From VRUE01 sp963698085 (GTDB lineage Bacteria > Actinomycetota > Thermoleophilia > Solirubrobacterales > 70-9): DNA of 64,000 nt. The DNA lies in the NCBI GenBank assembly GCA_963698085.1, contig OY969122.1, forward strand, positions 2,108,001 through 2,172,000. The letters are read 5' to 3'. The notes beneath the pieces are model-generated. The model was not told where the DNA came from. It searched no databases and saw nothing but the letters and a program-made list of their open reading frames with translations. Numbering within the stretch: the stretch's first letter is position 1; each line of letters starts with the position of its first letter. Both the position numbers and the translations under genes were made by a program. This document shows, piece by piece, positions 33,171 through 41,603 of the stretch.

Positions 33171-33609
33171 TTATGCGGAGCCGAGGTCGGCGGCAGCTTC
33201 GCTTGGGTCGCCGACCTCGCCCTCGTCCTCCCATTCGGCCGGCTTACCGAGGCTGGCGCTCTTGACCACCTTGAGGCCGAGCATTGCGCACTTCATCCGC
33301 GTCGCCGAGATCTTCGATCCCGAGCAGGTCGAGGACCTCCTCTTTCGGCAACGCCAGCAGTTCCTCGCGCGTCTTTCCGACGAGCTCATCGGTGAGCAGC
33401 GAGGTCGCCGCGGTGGAGATCGCGCAGCCCTGACCCTCGAAGGTGATCTCCGCGACCCGACCCTCTTCGTCGAGGCGGATCATCACGCGCTGCTCGTCGC
33501 CGCAGAAGGGGTTCGTGTCCTCGAACTCGAGGTCGGCGTTCTCCAACCGGCCGAAATTGTGCGGCCGCTTGTAGTGCTCGAGGATCTGCTCGCGGTACAG
33601 CTCGTCCAT
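33171..33609 (-). CDS. sufU: SufU-type sulfur-transfer scaffold, frameshifted near 33,313
   Basis: The first frame reads MDELYREQILEHYKRPHNFG, with NPFCGDE and EGQGCAIS (two of three conserved Cys/Asp positions), and then degrades after LLGIE. The other frame continues with ISATRMKCAMLGLKVVKSAS, the normal SufU end containing the third Cys, to TAA at 33,171. The total length is one base over a whole number of codons; one extra base in GATCTTCGAT (33,311-33,318) explains it. SufU accepts sulfur from SufS via a zinc-bound Cys exchange. A sequencing error is the most likely cause, since this is the only SufU in the locus. Confidence 0.85.
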
Positions 33610-33618
33610 GCAGCGAGG

Positions 33619-33915
33619 CTAGCGCAGCGGTTCCGCTCGCCCGCTCGCCAGGTCGAGCCGGTAGAGCCATTCGAGCGAGCCACGGGTTGGCTGCCGCTGC
33701 TCGGCCTGTCTCAGCGCGCCGACGTCTGCCAGGCGCCGGACGTGGTAGGCGACCGCCGAGAGGCGCTGTTCTCCACCGAAGACCTTGACCAGCTCGGAGG
33801 CTGAGAGCGGTCGGTCGATCCAGGCAAGTGCTTCGATGATCTGCAGCTGCACCGGGTGGAGGAGGTGCGCTGCGAGCGCCGGCCAGAACCCGTCTGGGAC
33901 TGTGCCTTCGTTCAC
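33619..33915 (-). CDS. ArsR-like winged-helix regulator
   Basis: 98 residues from GTG 33915. An HTH is visible at ALAAHLLHPVQLQIIEAL, RPLSASELVKVFGG, RLSAVAYHVRRLADVGALRQ and LEWLYRL, the order of an ArsR-type domain. It has no cysteine metal site. It is 9 bp upstream of sufU on the same strand; a regulatory role for it in sulfur or iron supply is possible but unproven. Confidence 0.8.
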   Translation of the reverse strand: MNEGTVPDGFWPALAAHLLHPVQLQIIEALAWIDRPLSASELVKVFGGEQRLSAVAYHVRRLADVGALRQAEQRQPTRGSLEWLYRLDLASGRAEPLR

Positions 33916-34238
33916 TTCGTGGCCCGTGGTGACGGTATGGGTTTTAACCCCGCCCCGCGCGGGGAGCTTAGGTCGTCGTGCATGGGAGCTGCGCCTCCTC
34001 TGCCGAGGCCCCGGGCGGCGGATGTGTCCGTCGTCTGGGGCGTATGGTCTGCCGGGCGCTATCTATGTAAGGCAGTTAGCGCTCAGCAGTCTTGTCGTTT
34101 TGAGTGCTGAGGCAAGTCTTAGCCCTCAAGGGCCAAACGTCCATACGCACTATTCGAGTGACTTTTCTCACAGCATTCAACGATCATGACCCAAGTAACG
34201 CCCTAACTCGCGCTGAGTCAGGCCACAAAGGAGGCACC
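33916..34238. other. Intergenic region between ArsR-like and DUF899 genes
   Basis: 323 bases with no gene I can support. Near 33,950 is the palindrome CCCCGCGCGGGG within GTTTTAACCCCG, a likely terminator or operator. Around 34,080-34,117, CTCAGCA and TGCTGAG form 7-bp arms. I checked for a tRNA and found no TPsiC-like block. The right end carries the AAAGGAGG ribosome site of the DUF899 gene. Confidence 0.6.
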
Positions 34239-34913
34239 ATGGATCTACCGCAGATCGTCAGCGAGGAGGAGTGGCAGCGCTCCCACGAGGCTTTGCTGGC
34301 CAAGGAGAAGGAGGCAACCCGGGCAAGCGACGCGCTGGCCGCGGAGCGCCGCCGCCAGCCGATGATGGAGTTCTCGGCTGACTACGAGTTCGAGGGGCCG
34401 GAGGGGAGGCTCACCTTCACCGACCTCTTTGATGGGCGGCGTCAGCTGATCGTCTACCACTTCTGGTTCCCGCCGGACGGGAATCCCTGCGGTGGCTGCA
34501 CGATGTTCACCGACCAGATCAGTGAGCTCGCCCACCTCAACGCCCGCGATACTTCGTTCGCCCTCGTCTCCCGTGCTCCCCAGGCGAAAATTGAGGCGTA
34601 CAAGGAGCGGATGGGCTGGACCGTCCCCTGGTACACCGTGGTCGGCGAGGACTTCCAGGAGGCCTGCGGGACGACCGAATACTTCGCCCTCGACGTCTTC
34701 CTGCGCGACGGTGACCGCGTCTTCCTCACCTACGCGACCAGCAGTCGTGGAGTCGAGATGCTGGGCAGCGTCTGGACCTTTCTCGACCTGACGCCGCTCG
34801 GCCGTCAGGAGGAGTGGGAGGACACGCCGCCCGGTCGCCCTCAGGGCCCTCCATACAAATGGTGGCGCCGACACGATGAATACGAGCCGGCGGAACTGAA
34901 GGGGAGCGGCTAG
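34239..34913 (+). CDS. DUF899 thioredoxin-like protein
   Basis: 224 residues; ATG 34239 follows a perfect AAAGGAGG. DUF899 proteins are thioredoxin-fold. Visible are the family start EEEWQRSHEALLAKEKEATR, the fold strand RQLIVYHFWFPPDGNPCGGC with a CxxC-like CGGC at the active-site position, LVSRAPQAKIEAYKERMGW and the family end PYKWWRRHDEY. Length is typical. A reductase or peroxidase-like role is inferred. It converges on sufS with a 4-bp stop overlap. Confidence 0.9.
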   Translation: MDLPQIVSEEEWQRSHEALLAKEKEATRASDALAAERRRQPMMEFSADYEFEGPEGRLTFTDLFDGRRQLIVYHFWFPPDGNPCGGCTMFTDQISELAHLNARDTSFALVSRAPQAKIEAYKERMGWTVPWYTVVGEDFQEACGTTEYFALDVFLRDGDRVFLTYATSSRGVEMLGSVWTFLDLTPLGRQEEWEDTPPGRPQGPPYKWWRRHDEYEPAELKGSG

Positions 34914-36169
34914 CCGGCGAAGACGCGGCGGGCGTCGTCGAGACCCTCGACCAGGCGGTCGATCTCCGCCGGCGTGGTGTAGACGCCGAAGCTGGCCCGG
35001 GCGGTGGCGGCGATGCCGAGGCGGTCCATCAGCGGCTGCGCGCAGTGATGGCCGGCGCGGACGGCGATGCCGTGGCGGTCGAGGATCTCCGAGACGTCGT
35101 GGGCGTGGACCCCCTCTAGCTCGAAGGAGACCGGCCCGAGCCGCTCTGGCCCACGGGGCGGTCCGAAGATCCGCAGTCCCGGCACCTCGGCGAGGCTCGC
35201 GAGCGCGTAGTCGGTGATCTCACGCTCGTGCTCGCGGATCGTCTCCATGCCGAGGGCGTCGAGCCAGCGCAGCGCCGAGGCCATCCCGATCGCCTGCGCG
35301 ATCGCCGGCGTGCCGGCCTCGAAGCGGGCGGGCGGGTCGGCGTAGGTCGTCCCCGCCGTGGTCACCTTGCGGATCATCGAACCGCCGCCGAGAAAGGGCG
35401 GCATCTGACGCAGCAGGTCGAGCTTGGCCCAGAGCGTCCCGATCCCCGTCGGCGCGTAGAGCTTGTGGCCGGTGACCGCGTAGAAGTCGACCCCGAGCGC
35501 CGCCATGTCGAGCGGCAGCTTCGGCGCCGCCTGGGCGCCGTCAGCGAGCACCAGGGCACCGGCGTCGTGGGCGAGGCGGGCGATCTCGGCGACCGGGTTC
35601 TCGGTGCCGAGCACGTTGGAGACGTGGGTGACGGCGACCAGCTTCGGTCCGCGCTCGAGCAGCGCCGCGTAAGCGTCCATGTCGAGCAGGCCGTCCTCTC
35701 CGACCGGCACCCAATCGACCTCGGCACCAGCCCGCTCGGCGAGCTGCTGCCAGGGAACGACGTTGGAGTGGTGCTCCATCTCGGTCAGCACGACGCGGTC
35801 GCCGGCGCCGACGTTGGCGTCGCCCCAGGCCCGTGCCACCAGGTTGATCGCCTCGGTCGCGTTGCGGACGAAGACAACCTCGCGGCGGTCGGCGGCGCCG
35901 AGGTGGTCGGCGACCGTCGCCCGCGCCCCCTCGTAGGCCGCGGTCGCCTCAGCCGAGAGCGTGTGCGAGCCGCGGTGGACGTTGGAGTGGTGGGTGCGCT
36001 CGTAGCGGTCGACGGCTTGGATCGAGGCCAGCACCCGCTGGGCGCTGGCGCCGCTGTCGAGGTAGGCGACCGGGAGGCCGTTGACCTCGCGCTCCAGCGC
36101 CGGGAAGGAGGCGCGGACCTTCTCGATCGGGAAGGCCGACGTCGTAGGTGTGGTCGTCGTCGGCTCCAT
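34910..36169 (-). CDS. sufS: Cysteine desulfurase SufS (class II)
   Basis: 419 residues. PLP-dependent enzyme that takes sulfur from L-cysteine. The PLP lysine is in AVTGHKLYAPTGIG, the catalytic Cys in VRAGHHCAQPLM, the His and Asp near PLP in THVSNVLGTENP and VLADGAQAAP. The N-terminus YLDSGASAQRVLASIQAVDR is the SufS type. It follows sufC by 10 bp on the minus strand, downstream of rrf2, and works with SufU. Confidence 0.96.
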   Translation of the reverse strand: MEPTTTTPTTSAFPIEKVRASFPALEREVNGLPVAYLDSGASAQRVLASIQAVDRYERTHHSNVHRGSHTLSAEATAAYEGARATVADHLGAADRREVVFVRNATEAINLVARAWGDANVGAGDRVVLTEMEHHSNVVPWQQLAERAGAEVDWVPVGEDGLLDMDAYAALLERGPKLVAVTHVSNVLGTENPVAEIARLAHDAGALVLADGAQAAPKLPLDMAALGVDFYAVTGHKLYAPTGIGTLWAKLDLLRQMPPFLGGGSMIRKVTTAGTTYADPPARFEAGTPAIAQAIGMASALRWLDALGMETIREHEREITDYALASLAEVPGLRIFGPPRGPERLGPVSFELEGVHAHDVSEILDRHGIAVRAGHHCAQPLMDRLGIAATARASFGVYTTPAEIDRLVEGLDDARRVFAG

Positions 36170-36179
36170 CGTCGCGAGG

Positions 36180-36950
36180 CTAGGCGCTGGCGCCGGCCTC
36201 TACCTCCTCGCGAATCCAGCCATAGCCCTTCTCCTCGAGCTGGGTGACCAGCTCGGGACCGCCCTCTTTGACGATCCGGCCCTCGAACATCACGTGGACC
36301 GAGTCGGGCTTGACCATGTGCAGGATGCGCTGGTAGTGGGTGATGATCAGCACGCCCATGTCGGGGCCGGCGAAGGTGTTGACGCCGTCGGCGACGACCC
36401 GCAGCGCGTCGATGTCGAGGCCGGAGTCGGTCTCGTCGAGCACCGCGATCTCGGGCCGCAGCAGCGCCAGCTGCAGCAGCTCCATCCGCTTCTTCTCGCC
36501 GCCGGAGAAGCCGTCGTTGAGGTAGCGGCTGGAGAAATCTTTCGGGATGTTCGCCAGCTCCATCGCCTCCTGGGCGACCTTGGCGAACTCTTTGATCTTG
36601 ATCTCGCCTTCGCCGCGCGCCTCGCGGCGGGCGTTGAGGATCATCCGCAGGTACTTGCTGACCGAGACGCCGGGGATCGCGACCGGGTACTGGAAGGCCA
36701 TGAAGAGACCGGCGCGCGAGCGCTCGTCGGGGTCGGCCTCGGTCATGTCCTCGCCCTTGAAGACGATCGAGCCCTCCGTCACCTCCAGCGCGGGATGGCC
36801 CATGATCGCGTTGGCCAGCGTCGACTTGCCGGAGCCGTTCGGCCCCATCAGGGCGTGCACCTTGCCCTTCTCGACGTCGAGGTCGAGCCCGCGGAGGATC
36901 TGCTTGTCCTCGACGCTCACGTGCAGGTTGCGTATCTCCAGCTCAGCCAA
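36180..36950 (-). CDS. sufC: Fe-S assembly ATPase SufC
   Basis: 256 residues from TTG 36950, selected because GGAG lies 5 nt upstream and LAELEIRNLHVSVEDKQILR is the normal SufC beginning. ABC ATPase motifs are Walker A GPNGSGKS, Q-loop AFQYPVAIPG, signature DGFSGGEKKR, Walker B AVLDETDSGLD and the switch histidine IITHYQRIL. SufC drives conformational change in SufBCD. It is separated from sufB/sufD by about 4 kb, unlike the usual contiguous sufBCD order. Confidence 0.96.
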   Translation of the reverse strand: MAELEIRNLHVSVEDKQILRGLDLDVEKGKVHALMGPNGSGKSTLANAIMGHPALEVTEGSIVFKGEDMTEADPDERSRAGLFMAFQYPVAIPGVSVSKYLRMILNARREARGEGEIKIKEFAKVAQEAMELANIPKDFSSRYLNDGFSGGEKKRMELLQLALLRPEIAVLDETDSGLDIDALRVVADGVNTFAGPDMGVLIITHYQRILHMVKPDSVHVMFEGRIVKEGGPELVTQLEEKGYGWIREEVEAGASA

Positions 36951-36982
36951 TTTCGCTCCGTTCGTGTTGCAGTAGTGGTGGG

Positions 36983-37456
36983 TTAAGCGGCGCTGCCGAC
37001 CGGCGTCTTCTCGGCGCGGTCCGCACCGCCCGAGAACTCGACCAGCTCGGCCAGCGTCGTGCCGGCGAGCGCCTTGGTGACGCCGCCCTGGACGCGGGTC
37101 CAGAGCAGCTTCGTCGCGCAGGCCCGATCGCCGTCGTTCTCGTGCGAGCAGAGGACCTTGCCCTCCGGCGTCTCGTGAAAGCACTCCATCGGCGCGATCT
37201 GTCCTTCCAGCGCCTCGACCACTTCGTCGAGGGTGATCGCCTCGGCCGGCTGGGCGAGCCGGTAGCCGCCGTGGGCGCCGCGAGTCGAGCTGACCAGCCC
37301 GGCCTTGCGCAGTTTCGCGACCAGGTGCTCGAGATAGGAGAGCGGCAGCCGCTCCGCCTCGGCGACGGCGCTGAGCGAGACCGGGGCGGACCCCGGCTGG
37401 CGGCCCAGCTCCACCATCAGGCGAACTCCGTACTCCGCTTTCGTCGAGAACAGCAT
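36983..37456 (-). CDS. Rrf2-family Fe-S regulator (SufR/IscR-like)
   Basis: 157 residues, ATG 37456. The winged-helix domain has STKAEYGVRLMVELG and PLSYLEHLVAKLRKAGLVSS followed by STRGAHGGYRLAQP, the Rrf2 signature. Three cysteines in PMECFHETP, KVLCSHEN and DRACATKLLW are placed as the Fe-S ligands of IscR-type members, so it probably senses cluster supply. It is the first gene of the sufC-sufS operon and its promoter motif ends 4 bp before the ATG, so the mRNA may be leaderless. Confidence 0.92.
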   Translation of the reverse strand: MLFSTKAEYGVRLMVELGRQPGSAPVSLSAVAEAERLPLSYLEHLVAKLRKAGLVSSTRGAHGGYRLAQPAEAITLDEVVEALEGQIAPMECFHETPEGKVLCSHENDGDRACATKLLWTRVQGGVTKALAGTTLAELVEFSGGADRAEKTPVGSAA

Positions 37457-37460
37457 CGAC

Positions 37461-37483
37461 CTAAATCCTACTGAAGCGGTCGG
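37461..37483 (-). promoter_or_regulatory. Shared suf promoter motif, rrf2 copy
   Basis: Read on the minus strand: CCGACC, seven bases, then TAGGATTTAG, 8 nt from -10 to the ATG. It fills the 27-bp gap between the MFS gene stop and rrf2. Same element and spacing as 32,240-32,262. Confidence 0.65.
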
Positions 37484-38968
37484 TTATGCGGACGCGGGCT
37501 CGGTCGCCTCCTGTCCCTCGCCCTCCGCCGCTGCCCTGCCGAGCTCGACGTGCGCCCGGCTGTCGCGGTTGCTGATCAGGAGGAGGGTCAGCACGAAGCC
37601 GAGCGCGGCGATCGCGGCGCCGCCGAGGAAGGCGGTCTGGAAGCCGTCGTTGAGCGCGTCGACTGGATTCGTCCCCCCGCTCGAGAGCAGGTCCTCGGTG
37701 TGCGAGGTCGCGATCGTCGAGAGCACCGCGAGCCCAAGTGCACCGCCGATCTGCTGCGAGGTGTTGATCAGGCCGCTGGCCAGGCCCGCCTCGGTCTCCT
37801 CGACCCCGGAGACAGCGGCGATCGTCGTCGTCACGAAGGCGAAGCCGAGCCCGGCGGCGGCGAACAGCGAGGGCCCGAGGATGTCGGTGGTGAAGCCGCC
37901 GCCGACCGAGATGCGGCTGAACCAGACCAGGCCGATGACGATGAAGAGCATTCCTGCGGCGAGCACCGGCTTGTAGCCGACCTTGGTCACGAGCTGGGAG
38001 GCGATCGCCGCCGTCGCCATGATCGTCACCGCCAGCGGCAGGTAGGAGAGGCCGGCGTGGATCGCGCTGTAGCCGAGCACCTGCTGCATATATAAGGAGA
38101 TGAAGAAGAACATCGAGAAGAGCGAGGCGCCGACCAGGAGGCCGACGACGTTGGCACCGGTCAGGGTCCTGATCCGGAAGATCGAGAACGGCACCAGCGG
38201 CTTGGCCGTGCGCAGCTCGATCGCGACGAAGGCCGCGAGCAGGGCGGCGGAGAGGGCGAGCAGGCCGATCGTCTGGCTCGATCCCCAGCCCACGTCGGTG
38301 GCGTCGATGACGGCGTAGACGAGGATCGAGAGCGCCGCCGTCACCGTGACCGCGCCGGCGACGTCGAAGGCACGGGTCTCGTGTTCGGCGCGGCTCTCGG
38401 CGATCAGCCTGGGGGAGAGGGCGAGGGCGATCAGGGCGACGGGCACGTTTACCCAGAGCACCCACTCCCAGCCGAGGCCGTCGGTGAGGATGCCGCCGAG
38501 CAGTACGCCGGCGGCACCGCCGGAGCCGGCGACCGCGCCCCAGACCCCGAGCGCCTTATTGCGCTCGGCGCCGTCGCTGAAGGTGGTGGTGACGATCGAG
38601 AGCGCCGCCGGCGAGATGATCGCCGCGCCGAGGCCCTGCGCCGCCCGCGCCGCGATCAGCTGCCCTTCGGTCGCGGCGAAGCCGGCGGCGAGCGAGGCGA
38701 CGGCGACGAGCAGCAGGCCCGCCATGAAGACGCGTCGCCTCCCGAGCAGGTCGGCCGTGCGGCCGCCGAGCAGGAGGAAGCCGCCGAAGGTGAGCACGTA
38801 GGCGTTGACGACCCAGGGCAGGTTCTCCTGGGAGAAGTCGAGCGCGGTGCCGATCGAGGGCAGCGCGACGTTGACGATCGAGGCGTCGAGGACGACGACG
38901 AACTGCGCCGAGCAGAGCAGGACCAGCGCCAGCCAGCGTTTCTCGCGGAAGTCTTGAGGACTGGACAT
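37484..38968 (-). CDS. MFS drug/solute exporter, DHA2-like (14 TM)
   Basis: 494 residues from ATG 38968, preceded by GAGGAG; a TTG seven codons upstream is less likely. About 14 hydrophobic segments. Motif A is GGRTADLLGRRRVF, motif C is GSGGAAGVLLGGILTDGLGW, and the N-terminal VVLDASIVNVALPSIG is typical of DHA2 (EmrB/QacA) proton antiporters. The substrate is unknown. It reads toward the rrf2-suf operon on the same strand. Confidence 0.93.
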   Translation of the reverse strand: MSSPQDFREKRWLALVLLCSAQFVVVLDASIVNVALPSIGTALDFSQENLPWVVNAYVLTFGGFLLLGGRTADLLGRRRVFMAGLLLVAVASLAAGFAATEGQLIAARAAQGLGAAIISPAALSIVTTTFSDGAERNKALGVWGAVAGSGGAAGVLLGGILTDGLGWEWVLWVNVPVALIALALSPRLIAESRAEHETRAFDVAGAVTVTAALSILVYAVIDATDVGWGSSQTIGLLALSAALLAAFVAIELRTAKPLVPFSIFRIRTLTGANVVGLLVGASLFSMFFFISLYMQQVLGYSAIHAGLSYLPLAVTIMATAAIASQLVTKVGYKPVLAAGMLFIVIGLVWFSRISVGGGFTTDILGPSLFAAAGLGFAFVTTTIAAVSGVEETEAGLASGLINTSQQIGGALGLAVLSTIATSHTEDLLSSGGTNPVDALNDGFQTAFLGGAAIAALGFVLTLLLISNRDSRAHVELGRAAAEGEGQEATEPASA

Positions 38969-39011
38969 CGGGACTGGCTCCTCAGTCAAGCAAACCGAGC
39001 CGCTCGGCTAC

Positions 39012-39074
39012 GAGCCTGTCTCAAAATCCTCGCGCACGCCTGGCGGCGGCGGACCGGCGTTTTGAGAAAGGCTC
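39012..39074. repeat. MITE-like inverted repeat (TCTCAAAA ends)
   Basis: Arms GAGCCTGTCTCAAAA (39,012-39,026) and TTTTGAGAAAGGCTC (39,060-39,074) pair over 15 bp with one mismatch; between them are 33 G/C-rich bases. It overlaps the response-regulator stop by one base. It may be a terminator for that gene or a small non-autonomous transposable remnant. Confidence 0.6.
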
Positions 39075-39658
39075 TAGGGCTCGATCAGGCCGCGCCGGAT
39101 CGCGTAGCGGACCAGCTCGACCCGGTCGCGCATTCCCAGCTTGCGCATCGCGTTCGCGCGGTGGTTCTCGACCGTCTTCTCGGAGAGGTGGAGGATCGCC
39201 GCGATCTCCTTCGTCGTGTTCGCCTCGGCGACGAGCTTGACGATCTCCTCCTCGCGCGGGGTCAACTGGGTCTGTGCCTCCGGTGCGGGAAACGACTCTC
39301 CCCGCTCCACAGCCCGGATTGCTGCCACCAGGTCGGTATCAGCCTGCGTCTTCACCACATAGGCCGAAGCCCCCGCTTTCAGTGCCTCCGCCACATAGCG
39401 TTCGTCGTCGTGCATCGAGAGGATCAGCACGTTCACCTCCGGCGCCTGCGCCTTGATCTCGCGCGTCGCCTGCAAGCCGGTCAGCTTCGGCATCTTCACG
39501 TCGAGGATCGCCAGATCTGGACGCTCGCGAACCGCCAGCTCCCGCGCCTCGGCCCCATCCGCCGCCTCACCGATCACCTCGATGTCCGGTTGTCGCTCGA
39601 GCAGCAGTCGCAACCCGGAGCGCACGATCCCATGATCATCAGCAATCAGTACACGCAC
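39074..39658 (-). CDS. NarL/FixJ-type response regulator
   Basis: 194 residues. The receiver domain has acidic pocket IADDHG, phospho-acceptor Asp53 (AILDVKMPKL), the Thr/Ser switch LILSMHDDE and the Lys in YVVKTQ. A LuxR-type HTH lies at about 130-190: LTPREEEIVKLVAEANTTKE, IAAILHLSEKTVENHRANAM. The partner histidine kinase is at 40,647-41,537, one gene away; a gene in opposite orientation stands between them. Confidence 0.95.
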   Translation of the reverse strand: MRVLIADDHGIVRSGLRLLLERQPDIEVIGEAADGAEARELAVRERPDLAILDVKMPKLTGLQATREIKAQAPEVNVLILSMHDDERYVAEALKAGASAYVVKTQADTDLVAAIRAVERGESFPAPEAQTQLTPREEEIVKLVAEANTTKEIAAILHLSEKTVENHRANAMRKLGMRDRVELVRYAIRRGLIEP

Positions 39659-39724
39659 ACGCCCAGTCTCCCAACTGGGGGCCGGGGGGGAGAAACCGGG
39701 GCCTCTGGCGACTTAGCCCCCTAT

Positions 39725-40645
39725 ATGGGGCGGAAAGTAGCCAGAGCCGATGTGTTGATCGCGAGAATCGCGGCTCGGCAACACGGTGTGGTGTCCGTTT
39801 GGCAGCTTTACGAGCTGGGGATCGGGGAGCGCGGAGTGCGGAACCACGTCGATGCGGGACGACTACACCGCATTCATCGAGGCGTCTATGCGGTGGGGCA
39901 TTCGGCCCTGTCGCACGAGGGGCGTTGGCTTGCCGCGGTCCTCGCGGTCGGCTGGAAGCGAGCCGAGGAGGGCGATTCCGTGCTCGCACACTGGGGGGCG
40001 GCGGTGAGCCATCGCAGTGCCGCCTGTCTCTGGAATCTCCTGCCGGCCAGGGATCACCCAGTCGACGTCATCGTCAAGGGAGACGGCGGCCGAATGAATC
40101 GCCGAGGCATTCGCGTGCATCGTTCCCACCTGCTCATCCCGACCGATGTGACGCTTCGCCACGCGATCCCAGTTACGGCACCGGGGCGGACGATTGCCGA
40201 TCTACGCCGGGCTGCATCTCAGGGGTGGCGGGGATCTGTGCCACCTCATGAACTGCGAAAAGCCATCCGGCAGGCCGGTGTGCTGGGCCTGCCGATCGGC
40301 GACCAGAGCGCAATCGGTCCCGGACCAGGGGACGATCGAACCCGCAGCGACTTGGAGCTCGACTTCCTGCAGCTGTGCCGTCGCCACCGCTTGCCGACGC
40401 CTGAAGTCAACGTTGGCATCGGCTCCTATCTCGTCGACTTCCTCTGGCGAGGCCGACAGTTGATAGTCGAAACAGATAGCTACATCTATCACCGTGGAGA
40501 AGAGGCCTTCCAAGATGACCGCGGCAGGGATCTCGAGTTCAAGCGCCTTGGCTATGAGGTGATCAGGTTGTCGGAACGGCAAATCAATGAGGAACCGAGC
40601 CAGGTGGGGGAGGTGCTGGCCGGACTCCTCCGCGACGGGCGGTGA
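39725..40645 (+). CDS. AbiEi-like N-terminal plus DUF559 endonuclease-like protein
   Basis: 306 residues from ATG 39725. Residues 5-70 (ARIAARQHGVVSVWQLYELG, RLHRIHRGVYAVGH) form the winged-helix domain of AbiEi-type antitoxins. The C-terminal DUF559 domain (about 210-300) has a Vsr-like PD-(D/E)XK core: GSYLVDFLWRGRQLIVETDS with Asp, then Glu-x-Asp, then KRLGYEVIRLSERQI. No toxin partner adjoins. This fusion is frequent in actinobacteria but its function is unproven; nuclease or defence is inferred. It is inserted between the two halves of a two-component system. Confidence 0.85.
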   Translation: MGRKVARADVLIARIAARQHGVVSVWQLYELGIGERGVRNHVDAGRLHRIHRGVYAVGHSALSHEGRWLAAVLAVGWKRAEEGDSVLAHWGAAVSHRSAACLWNLLPARDHPVDVIVKGDGGRMNRRGIRVHRSHLLIPTDVTLRHAIPVTAPGRTIADLRRAASQGWRGSVPPHELRKAIRQAGVLGLPIGDQSAIGPGPGDDRTRSDLELDFLQLCRRHRLPTPEVNVGIGSYLVDFLWRGRQLIVETDSYIYHRGEEAFQDDRGRDLEFKRLGYEVIRLSERQINEEPSQVGEVLAGLLRDGR

Positions 40646-40646
40646 G

Positions 40647-41537
40647 TTAGCTCGGAGCCGAGAGCCGGACGGTGGTGCCGTCGCCCGGCCGCGACTCGAT
40701 CGTCAGCTCGGCGCCGATCAGGAGAGCGCGCTCGCGCATGCCGCTGATCCCGAGGCCGCGCTCGGACTGCTCGAAGGCGAAGCCGCTGCCGTCATCGGTG
40801 ACCTCTAGTTCGACCCCGACGCTGGAGCGACGCAGGCCCACTGCGATCCGCCCGGCCTCGCTGTGGCGGGCGGCGTTGGTCAGCGCCTCCTGGGCGACGC
40901 GGTAGACGACCAGCTGCACGTCGTCGTCGAGATCGGAGAAGTCACCCTCGGTCCTCAGCTCAGCTACCAGGCCGGAGCGCTCGACCCCCTCGAGCTGACC
41001 GGCGATCGCCGCGGCGAGGCCGAGGTCGTCGAGCGCGGTGGGGCGGAGCTGGCGGGCGAGCGAGAGCAGCTCCTGCATCGCCTGGTTGGCGAGCGAGCGG
41101 GTTGCCGCGAGCTCCGGCTCCAGCTCCGGCGGGGCCGCCTCGCGCACCGCCTCCAACCGCAGCAGCAGGCCGGTCAGCGATTGGTTGACCTCGTCGTGGA
41201 GGTCGCGCGCGACCCGCGCCCGCTCCTCCTCCTGGGCGCGCAGCGCGGCGCTGCCGGCCCGCCGCCGCTCCGCTTCCAGGCGGCGCATCATGCGCAGGAA
41301 GGCGAGCTCGATCCGCGCCACCTCCTCGGTCTCGCCGACCCCGTCGATCGACGTCGGCAGCGGCCCGGGCGTGCTCAGGTCGACCTTCTCCATTTCCTCG
41401 ATCAGCGTCTCCAGCGGCGCCAGGCGGCGCAGCACGGAGACGAGCTGAAAGGCGAGCGCGGCCGCGACGACGGCGAGCACGACGATGACCAGGGTCGTCA
41501 CCGGGAATCCCTTGAGCCCCTCAATCGCATGGAGCAA
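40647..41537 (-). CDS. NarX/DesK-type sensor histidine kinase
   Basis: 296 residues. One membrane helix at about 13-35 (VTTLVIVVLAVVAAALAFQL), a HAMP-like/coiled linker, then HisKA_3 with the phospho-histidine in VARDLHDEVNQSLTG near residue 112, and an HATPase domain with N-box QEALTNAARHSEAG, G1 VTDDGSGFAF and G2 RGLGISGMRERA. The sensory portion is minimal: no extracellular domain is visible. It is cognate to the response regulator at 39,074-39,658. Confidence 0.93.
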   Translation of the reverse strand: MLHAIEGLKGFPVTTLVIVVLAVVAAALAFQLVSVLRRLAPLETLIEEMEKVDLSTPGPLPTSIDGVGETEEVARIELAFLRMMRRLEAERRRAGSAALRAQEEERARVARDLHDEVNQSLTGLLLRLEAVREAAPPELEPELAATRSLANQAMQELLSLARQLRPTALDDLGLAAAIAGQLEGVERSGLVAELRTEGDFSDLDDDVQLVVYRVAQEALTNAARHSEAGRIAVGLRRSSVGVELEVTDDGSGFAFEQSERGLGISGMRERALLIGAELTIESRPGDGTTVRLSAPS

Positions 41538-41603
41538 GGTTAGCGCGGCTGGACGGAACCGGTTTTAGGCTTGTAACGGACATACAGGCTTTATGATGTC
41601 GGT

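Noticed and set aside
34055..34120. Possible tRNA-like fold in the intergenic region
   Set aside because: Short arms CTCAGCA/TGCTGAG exist, but no acceptor stem, anticodon loop or TPsiC-like block can be drawn.
38381..39724. Upstream extension of the DUF559 gene frame
   Set aside because: The frame stays open by composition only; the region is antisense to the MFS and response-regulator genes, and the recognisable protein begins at 39,725.
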